A DNA stretch of 23,513 nt, taken from contig CALAZS010000202.1 in NCBI GenBank assembly GCA_937926265.1, positions 1 to 23,513 on the forward strand. Reading direction: 5' to 3'. The DNA comes from an uncultured Gammaproteobacteria bacterium (GTDB lineage Bacteria; Pseudomonadota; Gammaproteobacteria; Chromatiales; Chromatiaceae). Of this stretch, positions 14,096 through 21,738 are shown piece after piece; the first letter of the stretch is position 1, and every line of letters begins with the position of its first letter. Under the pieces are notes generated by a model. That model searched no databases. It saw only the letters and a program-made list of their open reading frames with translations, and was not told the origin of the DNA. The translations under genes were made by a program, and so were the position numbers.

Positions 14096-16300
14096 TTGCC
14101 TATAATGACAATAAATCAAATAATTGATATTAAACACAGCATTCTCCTGCAATTTATAGTCTTGTTGCTCTCTGTTTTATTAACGTCCTGTTCCGATCAG
14201 CCATGGAATAATCCTTATTCAAACACCTCATCAAATACGTCACCAATTACATCAATTGACGAACACATTGCCTACAGCTCTTTTTCAGAAAGACCCAAGC
14301 ATCTCGATCCTGTGCGCTCCTATAGTTCAAATGAATACACTTTTATTGCACAGATATACGAACCGTTATTGCAATATCATTTTTTAAAACGTCCCTACGA
14401 GTTAACAACATTAACTGCATCAAGCTTACCCGAGCTTAAGTTCTATGACAGTGAAGGTAATTTGCTGGATGAAAGTGATGATAATATTGCCTACACCGAA
14501 TATCTTATTTCCCTAAAGCCCGGTATTCAGTACCAGCCGCACCCGGCTTTTGCCCGGTTCTCTTCCAATGTATTTGAATATCACAACCTCGAAGAAGAGG
14601 CTTTGAAAAACAAATATACGCTGAAAGATTTTTTACACCATGCCAGTCGTGAATTGACTGTTGATGATTACATATACCAGATAAAACGCCTTGCCGATTT
14701 TGATCTGCATTCTCCGATTGCCGGCGTTATGGAAGAGCACATCGTTGGTTTTAAGGATTTTCGAAATACTTTAAAAGATCATAAACAAAATAACCCGGCT
14801 GATTTTCATGACCTGCGTGAACTTGAAATGACAGGTGTCAAAAAGATCAGTGACTATCAGTTTGCCATAAGAATTAACAAGACCTATCCACAGTTTAAGT
14901 TCTGGCTGGCGATGCCGTTTTTTGCCCCAATGCCCTGGGAGGCGGATCGTTTTTACAGCCAGCCAATGTTAAAAGAAAAGAATATTTCGCTGGACTGGTA
15001 CCCGGTTGGAACAGGTCCTTTTATGTTGTCAGAAAACAATCCGAACTTACGGATGGTTCTTGAGAAAAATCCGAATTTTCATGGTGAAACTTACCCTTCA
15101 GATGGCGAAGCTGAAGATATTGAAAACGGGCTTCTTGCAGATGCAGGCAAAGTGCTGCCGCTGATTGATAAAGCCATATACAGCCTGGAAAAAGAGAGTA
15201 TCCCTTACTGGAACAAGTTTCTGCAGGGCTACTATGATGCATCAGGTGTTTCGTCTGACAGTTTTGACCAGGCCGTGCAGTTTAATGCCCAGGGTGAAAT
15301 TGATCTTACAGAAAGTATGCAGGCCAAAGGTATAGGCTTGCAGACAGCGATAACAACATCGATTTCTTACATGGGATTCAATATGACCGATGCAGTCATT
15401 GGTGGTGAATCGGAGCGGGCAAGGCTTTTACGGCAGGCTATTTCAATTGCTGTGGATTACGAAGAATACATTTCGATATTTGCCAACGGACGCGGAATAT
15501 CGGCCCAGGGTCCTTTGCCGCCTGGTATTTTTGGCCACAAGGGTGAAGACCATAACTCCTATGTTTATGAAAAAGTTAATGGCCAGCTAAAACGCCTGTC
15601 TATTGACTATGCAAGGTCTTTGCTGGATAAGGCGGGATACACTGGCGGGCGCGATCCTGAAACCAATAAACCGCTGGTGCTGTATCTAGATGTGACAGCG
15701 ACAGGGCCAGATGATAAGGCGCGCCTTAACTGGATCAGAAAACAGTTTTCCAAGTTAGGTGTCCAACTGGTTTTAAGAACAACAGACTACAACCGCTTCC
15801 AGGATAAGATGCGAAAAGGTACTGCACAGATTTTCATGTGGGGCTGGAATGCGGATTACCCGGATCCGGAAAATTTCCTCTTCCTGCTTTATGGAGAGAA
15901 TGCCAAGGTGGAACACGGTGGTGAAAATGCCGCAAATTATACCAACCCGGAATTCGATTCCTTATTTGAGAAGATGAAAAGACTTCCCAACACAACAGAG
16001 CGTCAGAAGATTATTGATCAAATGGTTGAAATTGTCAGACGAGACTCTCCCTGGATTTGGGGTTTCCATCCGAAAGCATTCTCTCTTTATCACCAGTGGT
16101 ATAAAAATGTTAAGCCAAACCTGATGGCCAACAATACTCTCAAGTACAGACGTGTTGATTCTGCGCTCAGGGCTGAAAAGCAGCAGGAGTGGAATCAGCC
16201 GGTAACCTGGCCATTGATTGTTATTATTTTGATTTTAATAGCCAGTATCATTCCTGCGGTAAGAATTTATAAACAACATGAGCAGAGGCGGGCAAGATGA
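14096..16300 (+). CDS. Peptide-type ABC importer substrate-binding lipoprotein with a C-terminal membrane helix
   Basis: This is a 734-residue family-5 extracellular solute-binding protein (oligopeptide/nickel type), somewhat longer than usual. The signal region (residues 14-31) ends in a lipobox LLTSC with the acylated Cys32. The core from about 50 to 690 has family features such as 'YPVGTGPFML', 'SYMGFNMTD' and 'FMWGWNADYPDPENFLFL', and closes with 'DSPWIWGFHP'. Unusually, residues 705-722 (WPLIVIILILIASIIPAV) form a clear membrane helix, followed by a basic tail RIYKQHEQRRAR that would lie in the cytosol. The protein therefore seems anchored at both ends. TTG 14096 is taken as the start because AGAG lies about nine bases upstream. 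An in-frame ATG at 14105 would remove three residues. Its TGA stop overlaps the start of the first permease. The substrate is probably peptides or a peptide-like compound, but it is not proven. Confidence 0.88.
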   Translation: MPIMTINQIIDIKHSILLQFIVLLLSVLLTSCSDQPWNNPYSNTSSNTSPITSIDEHIAYSSFSERPKHLDPVRSYSSNEYTFIAQIYEPLLQYHFLKRPYELTTLTASSLPELKFYDSEGNLLDESDDNIAYTEYLISLKPGIQYQPHPAFARFSSNVFEYHNLEEEALKNKYTLKDFLHHASRELTVDDYIYQIKRLADFDLHSPIAGVMEEHIVGFKDFRNTLKDHKQNNPADFHDLRELEMTGVKKISDYQFAIRINKTYPQFKFWLAMPFFAPMPWEADRFYSQPMLKEKNISLDWYPVGTGPFMLSENNPNLRMVLEKNPNFHGETYPSDGEAEDIENGLLADAGKVLPLIDKAIYSLEKESIPYWNKFLQGYYDASGVSSDSFDQAVQFNAQGEIDLTESMQAKGIGLQTAITTSISYMGFNMTDAVIGGESERARLLRQAISIAVDYEEYISIFANGRGISAQGPLPPGIFGHKGEDHNSYVYEKVNGQLKRLSIDYARSLLDKAGYTGGRDPETNKPLVLYLDVTATGPDDKARLNWIRKQFSKLGVQLVLRTTDYNRFQDKMRKGTAQIFMWGWNADYPDPENFLFLLYGENAKVEHGGENAANYTNPEFDSLFEKMKRLPNTTERQKIIDQMVEIVRRDSPWIWGFHPKAFSLYHQWYKNVKPNLMANNTLKYRRVDSALRAEKQQEWNQPVTWPLIVIILILIASIIPAVRIYKQHEQRRAR

Positions 16301-17274
16301 CAGCGTATATCATTAGACGCCTGCTGTATGCGCTACCGATTCTAATCGGGGTAAATATATTTACCTTCACGCTGTTTTTCGTGGTCAACTCTACCGATGA
16401 TATGGCCCGTATGCACCTGGGGGTTAAACGTGTTACACCTGAAGCGGTCGAACACTGGAAAGCTGAACGCGGTTACGACAGGCCTCTGCTGATTAACAGT
16501 GAAGCATCCGGTTTAGATAAAATCACCGATACCATATTTTTCCAGAAATCAGTCAACCTGTTTGTTTTCAATTTTGGTCAGTCGGATAGTGGCAGGGATA
16601 TTCTCTACGATATTTCCCAGCGCATGTGGCCGAGCCTGGCAATAGCCGTTCCGGTGTTGCTGGTCGGGTTACTGGTCAATATTACCTTTGCGCTGTTAAT
16701 CGCGTTTTTCCGGGCAACTTACATTGATATATGGGGAGTGATTTTATGTGTTGTTATGATGTCTATCTCCGGGTTGTTTTATATCATCGGTGGTCAGTTC
16801 ATAGCGGGTAAACTTTTGCACCTGGTGCCTATATCCGGTTACGAAACCGGCTGGTCGGCGGTTAAGTTTCTTATTTTACCGGTGATTATTGGTGTCATTG
16901 GTGGTATTGGAGCTGGAACGCGATGGTACCGCACACTGTTCCTGGAAGAAATTAACAAGGATTATGTCAGAACCGCGAGAGCCAAGGGCCTGGCCGAACA
17001 ATTTATTTTATTCAGACATGTTTTTAAGAATGCGCTGATTCCGATTTTGACCGGTGTCGTCGTGATACTGCCTTTACTGTTTATGGGCAGCCTTATTACC
17101 GAATCTTTTTTTGGTATCCCGGGGCTTGGTAGTTATACCATTGATGCTATCAATAACCAGGACTTTGCGATCGTCAGGGCGATGGTGTTTTTAGGTTCTG
17201 TGCTTTATATCATTGGCTTGATTCTAACCGATATCTCTTATACTTTTGTCGATCCAAGGGTGAGGTTGTCCTGA
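16297..17274 (+). CDS. Peptide-type ABC importer permease 1 (DppB/YejB/NppB-like)
   Basis: This 325-residue inner-membrane permease has about six membrane helices. The first helix is at about 9-31, a periplasmic loop of about 80 residues follows, and the others lie between about 108 and 315. The cytosolic coupling (EAA) motif is 'DYVRTARAKGLAEQFILFRHVFKNALIP', read here as DYVRTARAKGLAEQF and ILFRHVFKNALIP. The C-terminus 'LTDISYTFVDPRVRLS' is typical of DppB-like permeases. The ATG overlaps the binding-protein stop (ATGA), so the two are translationally coupled. It pairs with the next permease to form the pore. Confidence 0.93.
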   Translation: MTAYIIRRLLYALPILIGVNIFTFTLFFVVNSTDDMARMHLGVKRVTPEAVEHWKAERGYDRPLLINSEASGLDKITDTIFFQKSVNLFVFNFGQSDSGRDILYDISQRMWPSLAIAVPVLLVGLLVNITFALLIAFFRATYIDIWGVILCVVMMSISGLFYIIGGQFIAGKLLHLVPISGYETGWSAVKFLILPVIIGVIGGIGAGTRWYRTLFLEEINKDYVRTARAKGLAEQFILFRHVFKNALIPILTGVVVILPLLFMGSLITESFFGIPGLGSYTIDAINNQDFAIVRAMVFLGSVLYIIGLILTDISYTFVDPRVRLS

Positions 17275-18671
17275 TGCCGGAAATGGTTTTTCTGTGGACT
17301 GATATCCTGATCTTTTTGCTTGTCGCTCTTGTACTGGCATTTATTAACTATGCCCGTAAACGTCCACACTTGAGCAGGCCATGGAAGCAGGTTTTTTCCA
17401 GCCGCATCGGTATTAGCACACTTATTATCCTGCTGTTTTATATAGCCATCGGCTTGCTGGATTCAGTTCATTACCGGCCTGATGTGAATGATGAAAAGAA
17501 CAAGGGTGCAGATATGCTCAGCACGCTTGACTATATTCTTTCTGATCTGCGACTGAACCATGAAAAAACTTATTCTGCGCCGTTGGCAACACATTTATAT
17601 GCCCGGGAGAATGTTGAAAGCGATACGGGAGTTACCACCCGCGAGTTTCCGCGTCTCAAGTACGGTGGTGCGCATCTGGATGATCCGGAAAAAGACTACT
17701 ACCTCGACCTGTTTGAAAAAACAGTTATCGGTATTCTGTTAGGAATCGCAGCCTGGGTAATCATTGTCATGCTGATGGTTTCATGGCTGGCTGTTAACAG
17801 TCATTTGGCTTTCACAGAATTGATAAGTCATATCAGGCATCGTAAAACAGAGATACCCTGGAGAACGGCTTTTATTACCTTATTGGTGATTTCTGTAATT
17901 GCCGGGATATTGTATAACCTGAGTCAGTACTATCATGTGCTGGGAACAGACAAGGTTGGTGAAGATGTTCTATACCAGGCACTTAAAAGTATCAGAACAG
18001 GTTTGCTTATTGGTACGCTGACAACACTTGTCATGTTGCCTGCAGCCATCCTGCTTGGCATCATGGCAGGGTATTTTAAAGGCTGGATAGATGATGTTAT
18101 TCAGTACACCTATACCACTTTAAACTCCATTCCAGGCGTTTTATTGATTGCCGCTGCAATATTGATGATGCAGATTTACATGAGTAATCATGAAGCTGAC
18201 TTTACCAGTGTTACTGAGCGTGCGGATCTGCGCCTGCTGTTTTTATGCCTGATCCTGGGGGTTACCAGTTGGACGGGGCTGTGCAGGTTATTACGTGCCG
18301 AAACATTTAAGCTGAGTGAACTGGATTATGTGCAGGCTTCCAGGTCTTTCGGTGTTGGAAATTTCACCATTATCTTTAAACATATTCTGCCTAACGTTGT
18401 GCATATTGTTCTGATTACCGTGGTACTGGATTTCAGCGGGCTGGTGCTGGCAGAGGCAGTACTTTCTTACGTAAACATTGGTGTGGATCCAAGTACCAAC
18501 AGCTGGGGCAACATGATTAACAGCGCCAGGCTTGAAATGGCCAGGGAGCCGATCGTCTGGTGGTCATTGACGGCTTCGCTGATTTTCATGTTTACCCTGG
18601 TCCTTGCCGCCAACCTCTTTTCTGATGTGGTTCGTGATGCATTTGATCCAAGATTAAGGAGTCAGTCTTGA
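17274..18671 (+). CDS. Enlarged peptide-type ABC importer permease 2 (DppC/YejE/NppC-like)
   Basis: The product has 465 residues, whereas DppC-type permeases are usually about 300-345. Residues from about 220 to 465 form the standard module: 'LGTDKVGEDVLYQALKSIRTG', read as LGTDKVGEDVLY and QALKSIRTG, then five membrane helices, the coupling motif near 'LSELDYVQASRSFGVGNFTI', and the end 'VVRDAFDPRLRSQS'. The N-terminal half holds extra helices at about 8-26, 44-62, 148-172 and 196-213. Between the second and third is a loop of about 85 residues, probably periplasmic. The ATG overlaps the upstream stop as TGATG, and the stop overlaps the TTG start of the ATPase gene. A frameshift or fusion artefact is unlikely because the frame is open throughout. 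Confidence 0.9.
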   Translation: MPEMVFLWTDILIFLLVALVLAFINYARKRPHLSRPWKQVFSSRIGISTLIILLFYIAIGLLDSVHYRPDVNDEKNKGADMLSTLDYILSDLRLNHEKTYSAPLATHLYARENVESDTGVTTREFPRLKYGGAHLDDPEKDYYLDLFEKTVIGILLGIAAWVIIVMLMVSWLAVNSHLAFTELISHIRHRKTEIPWRTAFITLLVISVIAGILYNLSQYYHVLGTDKVGEDVLYQALKSIRTGLLIGTLTTLVMLPAAILLGIMAGYFKGWIDDVIQYTYTTLNSIPGVLLIAAAILMMQIYMSNHEADFTSVTERADLRLLFLCLILGVTSWTGLCRLLRAETFKLSELDYVQASRSFGVGNFTIIFKHILPNVVHIVLITVVLDFSGLVLAEAVLSYVNIGVDPSTNSWGNMINSARLEMAREPIVWWSLTASLIFMFTLVLAANLFSDVVRDAFDPRLRSQS

Positions 18672-20683
18672 GTAACGAGCAATCGACCGTTTTAACGGTA
18701 AAGGATTTGAGTACACACCTTGGCAGTGAAGCCAAGCCAGTACGTGCTCTGGATGCTGTCAGTTTTGAGGTCAGGGCAGGTGAAACCCTGGCACTACTGG
18801 GTGAGTCAGGTTGTGGCAAGTCGATGACAGCACTGTCAATCATGCGCCTGCTGCCTGCGGGTGGACGCATCGTTGCAGGTAATGTCATCCTGCATGACCA
18901 ATCCATTCTGGATTTAACTGAAAGCCAGATGCGCAATATCCGCGGTGGACGTATTGGCATGATTTTCCAGGAGCCCATGACCTCGTTAAACCCGGTCATG
19001 ACCATTGGGGAACAGATTCTTGAGTCGGTCAGGTTACATGACGATACTGTCAACGGCAGTCAACAGCAGAAAAAACGTGCGCTGCAATTACTTAAGGATG
19101 TTGGTATCCCGGATATCGAACGCCGCTTTAAAGAATACCCTCATCAGTTATCAGGAGGTATGAAACAGCGTGTCATGATTGCCATTGCGCTGGCAGGCAA
19201 TCCTGAGGTGTTAATTGCAGATGAGCCGACAACCGCGCTTGATGTCACGATACAGGCCCAGGTGCTCAACCTGTTAAAAGATCTGCAAAAGAAAAAGGGC
19301 ATGGCTATTTTACTTATCACGCATGACCTTGGGGTTGTAGCTGAAACTGCTGACCGCATCGCGGTTATGTATGCCGGCCAGATCATTGAGCAGGCCAGTG
19401 TGAATGACTTTTTTTCAGCACCGAAACATCCCTACAGTCAAAAACTGTTTGACTCTTTGCCGTCACGCCATAAACGTCATGCGGCACTCGCCATGATAGA
19501 AGGACAGGTGCCCGCTTTAACAAAACAGTTCATGGTATGTCGTTTTCTGGATCGCTGTGAAAAACGCATTACTGAATGTGAAACCAATATGCCGCCCTGG
19601 CAGGGTGAAGATAAAAACGGCTTCCGTTGTTTGCTCGAGTATAAAAAAAGCCGCAAGAAAAAAACAGCAAAAGTAAAACAGGAACAACAGCAGATTGCTG
19701 CCACGCAAGCAGTTGCAGAAAAACTTAGCCTGTCTGGATTAAAAGTTCACTTTCCAATTCATAAGGGCATATTTAAACGCACAGTGGGACATGTAAAAGC
19801 CGTTGATGGTATCGACCTGCAATTAAAACCTGGTAAAACACTGGCCCTGGTTGGAGAATCAGGCTGCGGCAAAACAACTGCCGGTAAAGCCCTGCTGCAA
19901 TTGATTAAACCTACCGGTGGTACAGTCAGCTACGGCGAAGTTCAACTGAATGAATTAACTGAAAAACAAATGAGAGGTCACCGTCGTGACCTGCAAATCA
20001 TTTTTCAGGACCCTGTATCAAGCATGAATCCACGCATGCTGGTCGAAGACATTATTGCAGAAGGTCTAGTTGCCCAGAAAATAGTCAACAGCCGTGAAGA
20101 AAGACAGAAGATCGTTGCAGACCTGCTGGATAAAGTCGGCTTGCCTGCAGAAGCGGCGCAACGCTATCCTCACGAGTTTTCCGGTGGTCAGCGTCAGCGC
20201 ATCTGTATTGCCAGGGCACTGGCGGTAAACCCGCAGGTGATTGTTTGTGATGAACCTACCAGCGCACTGGATGTTTCGGTACAGGCGCAGATTTTAAACC
20301 TGCTCAAGTCACTGCAGGAATCAATGGGGCTGTCATACCTGTTTATTACGCATGATATTTCGGTCGTCTCATATCTTGCCCATGAAGTGGCCGTTATGTA
20401 TCTCGGTAAAGTGGTAGAACAGGGGACTATCGAAGAGGTTCTGGATAACCCCATGCATCCGTATACAAAATCGCTTTTAGCCTCGGTCCCGGTGCCGGAT
20501 CCAAAATATCAACGCACTGTTGTTCCGCTTGAAGGAGACCTGCCATCTCCGGCAAATCCACCTCATGGCTGTTACTTTCATCCCCGGTGTCCTGTTGCCC
20601 GGCAGCAGTGTCATTCAAATTATCCGGCTAACAGGCAGGTCAGTGATACTCACAAGGTTGCCTGCATCGAGCTACAGCAATAA
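18668..20683 (+). CDS. Fused double ATP-binding protein of the peptide-type ABC importer (DppD-DppF/YejF/NppD-like)
   Basis: This 671-residue cytosolic protein carries both ATPase halves. The first half has Walker A GESGCGKS with Lys51, signature LSGGMKQR near residue 161, and Walker B 'VLIADEPTTALD' near 180-192. The second half has Walker A GESGCGKT with Lys402, signature FSGGQRQR, and 'VIVCDEPTSALD'. Each half ends in an oligopeptide-transporter C-terminal domain with four cysteines: Cys291, 297, 304 and 321 in the first, and Cys635, 641, 648 and 666 in the second. In recently studied DppD/DppF proteins such a set binds a [4Fe-4S] cluster, so cluster binding here is an inference from that family. 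A lysine-rich linker (about 325-345) joins the halves. The TTG start is backed by AAGGAG six bases upstream and overlaps the preceding stop. The gene ends directly against the convergent FKBP gene. Confidence 0.95.
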   Translation: MSNEQSTVLTVKDLSTHLGSEAKPVRALDAVSFEVRAGETLALLGESGCGKSMTALSIMRLLPAGGRIVAGNVILHDQSILDLTESQMRNIRGGRIGMIFQEPMTSLNPVMTIGEQILESVRLHDDTVNGSQQQKKRALQLLKDVGIPDIERRFKEYPHQLSGGMKQRVMIAIALAGNPEVLIADEPTTALDVTIQAQVLNLLKDLQKKKGMAILLITHDLGVVAETADRIAVMYAGQIIEQASVNDFFSAPKHPYSQKLFDSLPSRHKRHAALAMIEGQVPALTKQFMVCRFLDRCEKRITECETNMPPWQGEDKNGFRCLLEYKKSRKKKTAKVKQEQQQIAATQAVAEKLSLSGLKVHFPIHKGIFKRTVGHVKAVDGIDLQLKPGKTLALVGESGCGKTTAGKALLQLIKPTGGTVSYGEVQLNELTEKQMRGHRRDLQIIFQDPVSSMNPRMLVEDIIAEGLVAQKIVNSREERQKIVADLLDKVGLPAEAAQRYPHEFSGGQRQRICIARALAVNPQVIVCDEPTSALDVSVQAQILNLLKSLQESMGLSYLFITHDISVVSYLAHEVAVMYLGKVVEQGTIEEVLDNPMHPYTKSLLASVPVPDPKYQRTVVPLEGDLPSPANPPHGCYFHPRCPVARQQCHSNYPANRQVSDTHKVACIELQQ

Positions 20684-21367
20684 TCAATTTATTGATAACA
20701 GCTCAATTTCAAAAATCAGCACCTGGTTCGGGCCAATTACACCTTTCACGCCTTTCTCACCGTAGGCCAATTCAGGCGGCATGAATACGCGCCATTTTTC
20801 ACCGGTTTTCATGGCGGTAATGGCTTCCCTGAAGCCGGGTATAACCCGTTGAAGCGGGAACATCGCCGGTTCGCCTCGCTTGATAGAGCTGTCGAATACT
20901 TTGCCATCAACCAGGCTGCCCTGATAATGCACCATCACGGTGTCAGAAGCCCTGGGCTGCTCTCCATCGGCTGATTCTAAAACCTGGTACTGCAAACCGC
21001 TCGGCAGGGAAATAATGCCTTCCCTGGTCTTGTTTTTATTCAGGAACTCACTGGCTGAAGAGGTGTTTGGTTGAGGGTTGTTTTTATTTTTCATTTCCTG
21101 GAGTTCTTTGAAAGATTGAGTTGCCTCTTTCATTTCAATTTTATCCAGACGAGGTTTTTCGCCGGAAAAACGATCTTCAACACCTTCCATGAAATAGCTT
21201 ATTTCTGAGCTATTGAGACCCTGGTTTTTGAGCATCTCACCAATCTGGTAACCCATGGTATAGGCATAACGTGCTTCCACAGAGTTTGCCGCACGGCCCT
21301 GGTCAGCATTTGATATTTGTGAAAAAGCCAGGGCTGTTGTTAAAAATAGAAAATATGTTTTCTTCAT
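20684..21367 (-). CDS. Exported FKBP-type peptidyl-prolyl cis-trans isomerase (Mip/FkpA-like)
   Basis: The 227-residue protein has an N-terminal signal peptide (MKKTYFLFLTTALAFSQISNA, cleavage likely after residue 21) and no lipobox, so it should be a soluble periplasmic protein. Residues about 25-112 form the helical FKBP N-terminal dimerisation region. Residues about 118-227 form the FKBP isomerase domain with 'VHYQGSLVDGKVFDSS', 'VIPGFREAITAMKTGEKWR' and 'PPELAYG', matching active Mip/FkpA proteins. It would speed proline isomerisation and assist folding of exported proteins. It is the last gene after mltD and phhB on the minus strand, with 36 bases to phhB. Its stop codon is immediately next to the stop of the ABC ATPase gene, with no terminator between them. 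Confidence 0.93.
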   Translation of the reverse strand: MKKTYFLFLTTALAFSQISNADQGRAANSVEARYAYTMGYQIGEMLKNQGLNSSEISYFMEGVEDRFSGEKPRLDKIEMKEATQSFKELQEMKNKNNPQPNTSSASEFLNKNKTREGIISLPSGLQYQVLESADGEQPRASDTVMVHYQGSLVDGKVFDSSIKRGEPAMFPLQRVIPGFREAITAMKTGEKWRVFMPPELAYGEKGVKGVIGPNQVLIFEIELLSIN

Positions 21368-21403
21368 GATCGAGGTTCTCTAAAACTCTTAACTATTGGT
21401 TTG

Positions 21404-21697
21404 TCATAAAATGTTTAACTGTTCGATTTTTTCAGCCAGTGAAAAATCTTTTTCGGTTAAACCGCCTGCCTGATGGGTTGTCAGGTTTATTTTTACTTTG
21501 TTATAGGAATTGCACCAGTCCGGGTGATGGTCTGCTTTTTCAGCTGCGGTTGCAACATTATCCATGAACGTCCAGGCCTGACTAAAATCTTTAAACACAA
21601 ATTCCTTGCTAATAGAGCTTTCTTTTAATTTCCAGGGCGAAGCCGTCTTTGAGTTAAGGTCTGACAGCCTGGTTTTTATTTCATCATTGGAAAGCAT
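21404..21697 (-). CDS. phhB: Pterin-4a-carbinolamine dehydratase
   Basis: This 97-residue enzyme dehydrates 4a-hydroxy-tetrahydropterin, so that the pterin cofactor of aromatic amino-acid hydroxylases can be recycled. The diagnostic 'EKADHHPDWCNSYNKVKINL' carries the active-site histidines (HH-x-DW). 'THQAGGLTEKDFSLAEKIEQL' (THQAGGLTEKDF, SLAEKIEQL) is the usual C-terminus. No phenylalanine hydroxylase gene is in the window, so its pterin partner lies elsewhere, or the protein has another role. It lies between mltD (41 bases) and the FKBP gene (36 bases). No clear Shine-Dalgarno was seen. Confidence 0.95.
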   Translation of the reverse strand: MLSNDEIKTRLSDLNSKTASPWKLKESSISKEFVFKDFSQAWTFMDNVATAAEKADHHPDWCNSYNKVKINLTTHQAGGLTEKDFSLAEKIEQLNIL

Positions 21698-21738
21698 GGG
21701 TCATAAGAATCAACAGGAGAAATCTAAACAGAAGAAAT

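Noticed and set aside
18592..19053. Minus-strand frame of 153 codons opposite the permease/ATPase junction
   Set aside because: It lies opposite two well-supported overlapping genes. Ser/Arg-rich antisense frames of this kind arise from codon structure.
14096..20683. Microcin C uptake (YejABEF proper) or a nickel importer as the firm identity of the ABC system
   Set aside because: Gene order and families fit, but the permease size, double anchor and absence of substrate evidence leave the substrate open. Peptide-type is as far as the sequence allows.
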